Positions 1-5,195 of a DNA stretch of 12,585 bases are shown piece after piece (within the stretch, counting starts at the first letter, position 1; the number at the start of each line of letters is the position of its first letter). The notes below the pieces were generated by a model that was not told the origin of the DNA, did no database searches, and saw only the letters and a program-made list of their open reading frames with translations. Source of the stretch: Bacteroidota bacterium (GTDB lineage: Bacteria; Bacteroidota; Ignavibacteria; Palsa-1295); contig JANYDV010000017.1 in assembly GCA_025363505.1 (NCBI GenBank), positions 1-12,585 of the forward strand. The letters run 5' to 3'. Both the position numbers and the translations under genes were made by a program.

Positions 1-1
1 A

Positions 2-1096
2 TTCATTAGTTCTGCCGCACAACAAGATATCACACGGTGGGGTGCACTCACGGCGGCATTGCTTCTGAAACAACAGGGGCATGAAGTGATCGGGATGACA
101 ATTAAGACCTATAACTATGATGACGTTTCCGGAAGTAATCCGGCAAATGATACATCATGTTGCTCGCTTGATGGAATAAATGATGCCCGAAGGGTTGCAA
201 TGATGCTTGGTATTCCGCATTATGTAACTGATCTCACCGAAGAATTTGGTTCGCAGATTATTGATTATTTCAAAGAGACTTATCTCGAAGGCAAAACGCC
301 AAACCCATGCGTAAAATGTAATCGCGAAATAAAATGGGCGGCAATGCTTCGCAAAGCCGATGCGCTAGGTTGTGATATGATCTCGACAGGACATTATGTT
401 CATTTGCGGGATGAAAATGGAAGAATGGTTATTTCCAGATCGACCGATAGCGAGAAAGATCAGTCGTATGCACTCTGGGCAGTTCGTAATGAAGATTTTC
501 GACGGACCATTTTCCCGTTATCAGGTTTGACCAAAAAAGAAGTTCGTGCATTAGCACACGAACACAATCTTCCTGTTGCCGGCAAACGCGAGAGCTACGA
601 AATCTGTTTTGTAAGTGATAATAACTATCGCCGTTTTTTGCGCGATAATGTTAAAGATATTGACACTCTTGCGCCAAAAGGTACTTTTGTATTGCATAAT
701 GAGATTGTCGGCGAGCATGATGGTGTACCATTCTATACCATAGGACAACGAAAAGGGTTAGGCTTGAGTATTCCTTCGCATCCTGAGCCGTTGTATGTAA
801 CCGGTTTGGATGTACTAAACAACGTCGTCACTCTTGGAGATGATGAAGAACTATTAACGAACGAACTCACTGCTCATTCGCTTAATATGATTAAGTACGC
901 CGAGCTTCCGACTGGTGGTCTTCGCGTGAAAGCAAAGATCAGATATAAAGATGAAGGAGCAGAGGCGATGGCATATCCGACCGTTGACGGCGGTATGCAC
1001 CTGGTGTTTGAGACACCGAGACGCGCCGTTACTCCGGGACAATCAGTCGTAATGTATGAAGGTGACGATGTTGTCGGCGGCGGAATAATTCTATAG
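2..1096 (+). CDS. mnmA: tRNA-specific 2-thiouridylase MnmA, 5' end truncated and frameshifted
   Basis: MnmA uses ATP and a persulfide relay to put sulfur on U34 of the tRNAs for Lys, Glu and Gln, a cytoplasmic step in making mnm5s2U. Numbering from the TTG at 59 (345 codons to the stop), PNPCVKCN at 81-88 carries the catalytic Cys84, STGHYVHL at 109-116 and DQSYALW at 134-140 are family blocks, and SYEICFVSD at 179-187 carries the second active Cys183. The C-terminus ends in the usual GGGII. SCCSLDGINDARRVAMMLG is typical of the Bacteroidota/Chlorobi form. The family's N-terminal SGGVDSS ATP loop is not in this frame: remnants (GGV.S) occur at 36-50 in another frame, and about 7 bases appear to be missing near 44/45. 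The TTG at 59 is therefore not a real start; the true start lies beyond the window or was lost. Identity is very secure, but the integrity of the 5' end is not. Confidence 0.93.
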   Translation, partial: FISSAAQQDITRWGALTAALLLKQQGHEVIGMTIKTYNYDDVSGSNPANDTSCCSLDGINDARRVAMMLGIPHYVTDLTEEFGSQIIDYFKETYLEGKTPNPCVKCNREIKWAAMLRKADALGCDMISTGHYVHLRDENGRMVISRSTDSEKDQSYALWAVRNEDFRRTIFPLSGLTKKEVRALAHEHNLPVAGKRESYEICFVSDNNYRRFLRDNVKDIDTLAPKGTFVLHNEIVGEHDGVPFYTIGQRKGLGLSIPSHPEPLYVTGLDVLNNVVTLGDDEELLTNELTAHSLNMIKYAELPTGGLRVKAKIRYKDEGAEAMAYPTVDGGMHLVFETPRRAVTPGQSVVMYEGDDVVGGGIIL

Positions 1097-1119
1097 CAAT
1101 TTTATTATCGTATCAACTT

Positions 1120-1632
1120 ATGAGAAAATATACTGTACTTTTTTTCACATTGACATTATTGACACCGTTGTTTATTATCGGGTGTAATATAGCTACCGAA
1201 CCGTTTTTGCCGTTGGTCAATAACGAAGTTCGCGCTACGATTTCTGACTTTGGTAGCTTTGACGTGCAAGGTGTCGAAACCGGCACAAGTGGCAGTGGGT
1301 ATTTTAGTGTTAAAGCACGATACAAAGGCACAAGCGGTGATGATAGCTTAGTGATAACGCTATTCATTCCCAAGCAATCAACTGCGCCCTATACCATCAC
1401 AGTGCAAAATGACAATGTGGCTTTGATTGATTATTGTGTACAGCAATCAAGTGGTGTTTGTACGAACTTTGATGCCAAGAAAGGGCAAGGTTCGGGCACG
1501 ATCACTGTCAGCAGTTTGACTTCTGACGGAGTAAACCAAATAATGGAAGGCACATTTAGTGGCACAGTCACGAGTACTTCCGGCGGAGGAAATAAAACTA
1601 TTTCCAATGGATCGTTTAAGGTAAAGTTTTAA
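1120..1632 (+). CDS. Small secreted lipoprotein, possibly DUF6252-like
   Basis: This is a 170-residue exported protein of unknown function. A lysine/arginine-led hydrophobic signal peptide (residues 2-21) ends in the lipobox IIGC, so Cys22 should be lipidated and the mature protein anchored to a membrane. The rest is rich in Gly, Ser and Thr and looks all-beta. The end of the chain (GTFSGTV, then a Gly-rich turn, then SNGSFKVKF at about 142-170) resembles the C-terminal pattern of small Bacteroidota lipoproteins grouped as DUF6252, but this is recalled by eye, not searched. Two cysteines (YCVQQSSGVC, around 106-115) could form a disulfide. It starts 23 bases after mnmA with no Shine-Dalgarno and ends 18 bases before the carboxylase gene, so it may be co-transcribed with both. 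No functional link to either is evident. Confidence 0.82.
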   Translation: MRKYTVLFFTLTLLTPLFIIGCNIATEPFLPLVNNEVRATISDFGSFDVQGVETGTSGSGYFSVKARYKGTSGDDSLVITLFIPKQSTAPYTITVQNDNVALIDYCVQQSSGVCTNFDAKKGQGSGTITVSSLTSDGVNQIMEGTFSGTVTSTSGGGNKTISNGSFKVKF

Positions 1633-1650
1633 TTCTCATCATTCGTCTCA

Positions 1651-3195
1651 GTGCAACAGAACTACGAACTTCTTTCACAGCTTCGCGCCGAAGCATTACT
1701 TGGTGGCGGCGAAAAACGAATCGAAGACCAACATCGCAAAGGTAAACTCACCGCTCGTGAACGGGTTACCTTGTTGGTTGATGAAGGCACATTCGAAGAA
1801 TTCGATATGTTCGTTCGTCATCGCTCAAGCGAGTTCGGGCTTGAGAAGAATCGTCCGCTTGGTGATGGGGTCGTGACAGGTTCGGGAAAGGTAAACGGGA
1901 GATTAGTATTTGTTTTCAGTCAGGACTTTACAGTCTTTGGAGGTTCACTTTCCGAAGCGCACGCCGAGAAGATCGTAAAAGTAATGGAGATGGCAATGAA
2001 GGTGGGCGCACCGCTTATTGGCTTAAATGACTCCGGAGGTGCTCGAATTCAAGAAGGCGTAGTTTCCCTTGGCGGGTACGCGGATATTTTTTTACTCAAT
2101 ACATTAGCATCCGGGGTGATACCGCAGATCTCTGCAATACTCGGTCCGTGTGCAGGCGGGGCAGTCTATTCACCGGCGATCACCGATTTTGTCTGGATGG
2201 TTGAAGGTACCAGTTATATGTTTGTCACAGGTCCGAACGTCGTTAAGACGGTGACGCACGAAGAGATTACCAGCGAAGAACTCGGTGGCGCCGATACTCA
2301 TGCCTCGAAATCAGGCGTTGCACATTTTGCCTCAGCCAACGAATTAGAGTGTATCGAAGGTATTAGAATGTTACTTTCGTATTTGCCACAAAATAATAAA
2401 GAAAAACCTCCGGCAATTGCTTCAACTGATTCGGCAGATAGATTGTGTGAAAAACTTTCTTCCATCATTCCTGAAAATGCAAATCAGCCGTATGATATGA
2501 AGTTGGTTATTGAAGAAATTGCTGATGCAGAAAGTTTTTTAGAGGTACACAAAGACTTCGCTCCTAATATTATCGTTGGCTTTGCCCGATTGAATGGCAA
2601 ACCGATTGGTATCGTCGCTAATCAACCGATGTCGCTTGCAGGGGTGCTTGATATTGATGCGAGTGTGAAAGCCGCGCGCTTTGTGCGGTTTTGTGATGCA
2701 TTCAATGTACCGTTAGTTGTTTTTGAAGATGTTCCGGGTTTTTTGCCGGGAACAGATCAAGAGTGGCGTGGTATTATTCGACATGGGGCAAAATTGCTCT
2801 ATGCCTTTGCCGAAGCAACCGTGCCGAAAGTGACGGTGATCACACGCAAAGCATACGGCGGAGCGTATGATGTAATGAACTCGAAGCACATTCGCGGAGA
2901 TTTTAATTATGCCTGGCCCTCAGCTGAGATCGCTGTTATGGGCGCAAAAGGTGCTGTTGAGATTATCTTTAAGAAAGAAATATCAGAAGATGGCGACCCA
3001 ATCAAACGCGAAGAAGCATTGATAGAAAGCTATAAAAGCAAGTTTGCCACACCCTTCGCAGCCGCCGAGCGAGGGTACATTGATGATGTGATTGAGCCCG
3101 CCGAAACACGTATCCGACTCATCAGAGCATTGCAGACCCTTTCAACCAAAGTTGATACCAATCCTTGGAAGAAGCACGGTAATATCCCGTTGTAA
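1651..3195 (+). CDS. pccB: Acyl-CoA carboxylase carboxyltransferase subunit (propionyl-CoA carboxylase beta-like)
   Basis: This subunit transfers CO2 from carboxybiotin to an acyl-CoA, most likely propionyl-CoA to give methylmalonyl-CoA. At 514 residues it has the normal family length. From a GTG start it opens with the usual N-terminus (GGGEKRIEDQHRKGKLTARER, about 18-38). The first crotonase-like half contains DSGGARIQEG (127-136) and GPCAGGAVYSPA (165-176), the region of an oxyanion hole. The second half contains PGFLPGTDQEWRGIIRHGAK and then KAYGGAYDVMNS. Asp407 in GGAYDVM falls at the position that, from memory, is Asp422 of Streptomyces PccB, reported to favour propionyl-CoA. The alternative is the alpha subunit of a sodium-pumping methylmalonyl-CoA decarboxylase (MmdA), which has the same fold; sequence alone does not separate them. 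No biotin carboxylase or biotin carrier gene lies in the window. No Shine-Dalgarno is present. Confidence 0.93.
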   Translation: MQQNYELLSQLRAEALLGGGEKRIEDQHRKGKLTARERVTLLVDEGTFEEFDMFVRHRSSEFGLEKNRPLGDGVVTGSGKVNGRLVFVFSQDFTVFGGSLSEAHAEKIVKVMEMAMKVGAPLIGLNDSGGARIQEGVVSLGGYADIFLLNTLASGVIPQISAILGPCAGGAVYSPAITDFVWMVEGTSYMFVTGPNVVKTVTHEEITSEELGGADTHASKSGVAHFASANELECIEGIRMLLSYLPQNNKEKPPAIASTDSADRLCEKLSSIIPENANQPYDMKLVIEEIADAESFLEVHKDFAPNIIVGFARLNGKPIGIVANQPMSLAGVLDIDASVKAARFVRFCDAFNVPLVVFEDVPGFLPGTDQEWRGIIRHGAKLLYAFAEATVPKVTVITRKAYGGAYDVMNSKHIRGDFNYAWPSAEIAVMGAKGAVEIIFKKEISEDGDPIKREEALIESYKSKFATPFAAAERGYIDDVIEPAETRIRLIRALQTLSTKVDTNPWKKHGNIPL

Positions 3196-3258
3196 ACCGT
3201 CTGAAAAAACTACATTGTATTCGATTGCTGAGATGCAACAGCCAAGTTTGTCCCTATA

Positions 3259-4350
3259 TTAAGGTATAATCAACTTAAATGCTTTCTGAGATGCTCCGTA
3301 GTGGTTGTTCGGAGAATTGTTGTCGTGTATAGCCAGCGAGAAAAGATATTGGTGTGCTGATACAAGTACTAGATCGGAACCGGAATTATTGGTAATGAGC
3401 TTGCGATGAAATTTCACTGTCCATTTTCCGTTTGCCCAATATCCTTTTGATTGAACATCAAAGAAATCACTTGAGGTCGGAGTAGGATTTGCAATTGTAT
3501 AGCCCGGCACACGATCTCCCGATTTCCAAGCTGCGCCGGTTGCGGGATTGATGGTACTGTTGTTTGCAAAAATGACTGCGGTTTCACTTGCTATAAAATC
3601 TGATTTACTGAGATTTCTATTATTACCCCCCGCGATTTTGTAGGGTGTGTAACCTGAAGTAGGACCGTCGAGAATATTATTCTGATAATTCTCTGCATTG
3701 TTATCATCTGTTAAGATGCCAAAATTCGGCACTCCGAGTACCGCATCATCATCAGCAACCCCCGAACCGTTTGACTTGCCGGAATGCCAATACCATAAAT
3801 CGTACTTGCCTGTATCTTCGGAGTACATTCCGGCATTAGCCACAGCAGTGGCACTTGTATGGCAAAGCATCGCACATCCATTTGCAGCAAATGTCATCGC
3901 CCCGCTTGTACCCGGGGTCATTTCAAAAATCATACTCACCCCATCATCATAAGCATTTAATTTTGTCCAGCGGGTGGGGTCGGTAGGGTCTCCACCGAGA
4001 AAAGCAAGTGGAGTGCGGAGATAATCTTCGGTGGGATCATCATATTGCACGAGGAAATATATATCATTGTCAGAAACAATAGACTTTACATCAACCGTGA
4101 ACGTACGATCGCTACCACTGAAATTTGCTCCAATCTTTGAAGCGGTGAATGTTAGTGATGTAGCATTTTGCCAAATAGATTCGACTGTAGCCGTATTGAC
4201 ACTCGGTAGATCCCCGGGATTGGTCACTTTAAAGGCTTTCAGGTTTGTGACATCTGGGATAGTGGTATTCGTCGGGTTTTCTTTGCTTGAACAAGAAGCC
4301 AATAAAACACAAATGATAAGAGTAGGTAGAACGGATAAGAGTTGTTTCAT
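3259..4350 (-). CDS. Ethylbenzene-dehydrogenase-related haem-binding lipoprotein with C-x3-C-H motif
   Basis: The domain resembles the haem-binding gamma subunits of DMSO-reductase-type enzymes such as ethylbenzene dehydrogenase (Pfam EB_dh). I chose the ATG at 4350 (363 residues) over the longer frame from 4377 because it gives a proper lipoprotein signal (MKQLLSV to the lipobox LASC, Cys20). Family-like blocks follow: IYFLVQYDDPTED, then DGVSMIFEM, GCAMLCH (about 158-164), YDLWYWHSGKS, GKWTVKFHRKL, and a C-terminal YLFSLAIHDN with HYGAS. CAMLCH is a C-x3-C-H variant of the c-type haem attachment motif, so haem may be bound covalently outside the cytoplasm. A role in electron transfer is inferred. 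It is convergent with the carboxylase gene across 63 bases and has no catalytic molybdenum or iron-sulfur partner in the window, so its electron partner is unknown. Confidence 0.82.
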   Translation of the reverse strand: MKQLLSVLPTLIICVLLASCSSKENPTNTTIPDVTNLKAFKVTNPGDLPSVNTATVESIWQNATSLTFTASKIGANFSGSDRTFTVDVKSIVSDNDIYFLVQYDDPTEDYLRTPLAFLGGDPTDPTRWTKLNAYDDGVSMIFEMTPGTSGAMTFAANGCAMLCHTSATAVANAGMYSEDTGKYDLWYWHSGKSNGSGVADDDAVLGVPNFGILTDDNNAENYQNNILDGPTSGYTPYKIAGGNNRNLSKSDFIASETAVIFANNSTINPATGAAWKSGDRVPGYTIANPTPTSSDFFDVQSKGYWANGKWTVKFHRKLITNNSGSDLVLVSAHQYLFSLAIHDNNSPNNHYGASQKAFKLIIP

Positions 4351-4398
4351 AGAAATAAACAGAATTAATAAGCACAAATTAACTCAATTGCGAACGAT

Positions 4399-4416
4399 AA
4401 CAGTTCGGATACTGTT
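4399..4416. promoter_or_regulatory. Perfect 6-6-6 inverted repeat upstream of the haem lipoprotein gene
   Basis: AACAGT, six bases (TCGGAT), then ACTGTT. It lies 49-66 bases upstream of the chosen minus-strand start at 4350, where an operator or promoter would sit. It could equally be a small RNA hairpin, since TTT follows on the plus strand. No factor was recognised and it does not match the FNR consensus. Confidence 0.25.
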
Positions 4417-4509
4417 TTTCGCGCACTCTCAAGTAGGCAACTTCGCAGTCCAAAGCAACAGAACGGACTACAAAGCAGTGCCGACAAGGGAATGTTTGAA
4501 AATTTATCT

Positions 4510-4582
4510 CGGGGCGTGGCGCAGCTGGTAGCGCACCTGGTTTGGGACCAGGGGGTCGCACGTTCGAATCGTGTCGCCCCGA
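4510..4582 (+). tRNA. tRNA-Pro (UGG)
   Basis: A complete 73-base cloverleaf can be drawn. Acceptor arms CGGGGCG (4510-4516) and CGCCCCG (4575-4581) pair fully. The D stem is GCGC/GCGC around AGCTGGTA, the anticodon stem is CCTGG/CCAGG (4536-4540, 4548-4552), and the loop TTTGGGA gives anticodon TGG at 4543-4545. The T arm is GCACG, TTCGAAT, CGTGT with one G-U pair. The discriminator base is A4582. CCA is not encoded (CAA follows), so it must be added after transcription. Just upstream, AATGTTTG at 4491-4498 matches the Bacteroidota TAnnTTTG element at 7 of 8 positions, but no TTTG lies at the matching distance further upstream. Confidence 0.97.
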
Positions 4583-4709
4583 CAAATTAACCTCTTGGGA
4601 GGCATAAGTGATTGGCTACTATGCTATTCCCACCGCCAAAGTGATCTCCAACTGTACAAATAATTATATAAGTTTAACTCCTCTTATTTCAATCAGTTAT
4701 AGGAACTTC
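4583..4709. other. Spacer after the tRNA, no gene seen
   Basis: No credible reading frame is present. A weak hairpin (CCTC-TTGG-GAGG) follows the tRNA but has no T-run after it, so it is a poor terminator. The spacer becomes AT-rich toward the A-tracts that start at 4710. Confidence 0.5.
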
Positions 4710-4740
4710 AAAAAAAAACATAAAAAAAACGCTCAAAAAA
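4710..4740 (+). promoter_or_regulatory. Three regularly spaced A-tracts, UP-element-like
   Basis: Runs of 9, 8 and 6 A residues at 4710-4718, 4722-4729 and 4735-4740 have centres about 11-12 bases apart, close to one helical turn. They end directly at the TTTG of the promoter below. Phased A-tracts bend DNA and, upstream of a promoter, commonly bind the RNA polymerase alpha subunit. The position suggests a strong promoter for the RNA that follows. Function is inferred. Confidence 0.55.
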
Positions 4741-4772
4741 TTTGGAATTGAAAGAGAATTAGCTTATATTTG
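4741..4772 (+). promoter_or_regulatory. Bacteroidota-type promoter (TTTG, 20 nt, TAnnTTTG)
   Basis: TTTG at 4741-4744 and TATATTTG at 4765-4772 are separated by 20 bases. This matches the -33/-7 consensus of the primary sigma factor described in Bacteroidota. A start point around 4778-4780 is expected. It is the only place I found where both boxes occur at the right distance. It sits 424 bases before secD and faces the predicted RNA. Confidence 0.6.
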
Positions 4773-4973
4773 TAATCAGAATGTATGTATAGTTAGAGCC
4801 ACGGTAACAAAATTAGTTGATTTGCAGTATAATTAAGATATTAGACCTGTTGCCACGCTTGTTTTAATATTCCGCTTCATCACGGAAAAGGATAAGAAAT
4901 CATCGCCGGTAGAGACCAATGACGACAATCACTCAAACAATTTTATAGATTCTTTCTCACCACTCACAAAGGT

Positions 4974-4998
4974 GCCGTATCAGTTTTTACTGAACGGC
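4974..4998 (+). other. Stable hairpin within the candidate RNA
   Basis: GCCGT (4974-4978) pairs with ACGGC (4994-4998), and CAGT (4981-4984) with ACTG (4989-4992). There is a small AT/A internal loop and a TTTT apical loop. Nine pairs in 25 bases make it the best internal stem of the candidate RNA. No T-run follows, so it is not itself a terminator. Confidence 0.55.
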
Positions 4999-5019
4999 TG
5001 TTAATAAGGCAAACTAATG

Positions 5020-5055
5020 AAAGCCCTGCTTCTCCGGAACAGGGTTTTCATTTTT
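5020..5055 (+). terminator. Intrinsic terminator with UCCG tetraloop
   Basis: AAAGCCCTG (5020-5028) pairs with CAGGGTTTT (5040-5048), nine pairs including one G-U. After a single bulged C, TTC/GAA closes a UCCG loop, a member of the very stable UNCG class closed by C-G. TTTT, CA and TTTTT follow. It ends the candidate RNA 140 bases before secD. It could also act as an attenuator for secD. Confidence 0.75.
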
Positions 5056-5195
5056 AAAGAGTCAATTCCGAGTGGTCGGTTTAAAGCCACTGATGTTTAT
5101 TTTACGAGAGTTGCATTTTTCCGTATTCTGTGGGAGTGCCTTTCACTATTTTAGTGTTTCTTATCGGCTTATAAAAAGAAACATCGTTCTACATT
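5056..5195 (+). promoter_or_regulatory. secD leader region with two small hairpins
   Basis: No protein gene is credible here. AGTGGT (5071-5076) pairs with GCCACT (5086-5091), with one T-G wobble, and CACTA (5144-5148) pairs with TAGTG (5152-5156) around a TTT loop. A promoter for the secD operon must lie here or upstream, but I could not identify good boxes. No Shine-Dalgarno precedes the GTG at 5196. Confidence 0.35.

Larger units (their letters stand above)
4779..5055 (+). ncRNA. Candidate independent small RNA (about 275 nt), unknown family
   Basis: The stretch is bounded by a consensus-matching promoter with upstream A-tracts and by a strong intrinsic terminator, and holds no convincing protein gene. 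Possible structures are: GGTAACA (4803-4809) with TGTTGCC (4848-4854), 7 pairs including one G-U; TTCCG/CGGAA at 4870-4874 and 4883-4887; CACC/GGTG at 4958-4961 and 4971-4974; a hairpin at 4974-4998; and a possible long-range closing pairing of ATTAGT (4812-4817) and TTGC (4822-4825) with 5009-5018. Hallmark sequences of RNase P RNA, tmRNA and SRP RNA were not seen. A divergent 6S RNA is possible because length and end pairing are loosely compatible, but I cannot show it. The alternative is a long secD leader with an attenuator. The exact start is an estimate. Confidence 0.45.

Noticed and set aside
3196..3258. Terminator between the convergent carboxylase and haem lipoprotein genes
   Set aside because: Only 4-pair stems (such as TTGC/GCAA at 3225-3238) are present, without a suitable T-run next to them.
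4390..4420. AACAGT hairpin followed by TTT, considered as a plus-strand terminator
   Set aside because: No plus-strand gene ends upstream of it, and the stem is short and AT-rich; an operator reading is at least as likely.
4031..4585. Frames of 166 and 68 codons across the tRNA region on the two strands
   Set aside because: They cover the tRNA and the antisense of the haem lipoprotein gene; the translations show no domain or natural composition.
5071..5094. GCCACTG-containing stem, considered as part of a cobalamin riboswitch
   Set aside because: Only this short string matches; no other conserved B12 riboswitch elements lie around it, and secD is not a usual target.
5017..5154. 45-codon frame from ATG 5017 that could be a SecM/VemP-like leader peptide for secD
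   Set aside because: It runs through the strong terminator hairpin, has no ribosome binding site, no signal peptide and no recognisable arrest motif.
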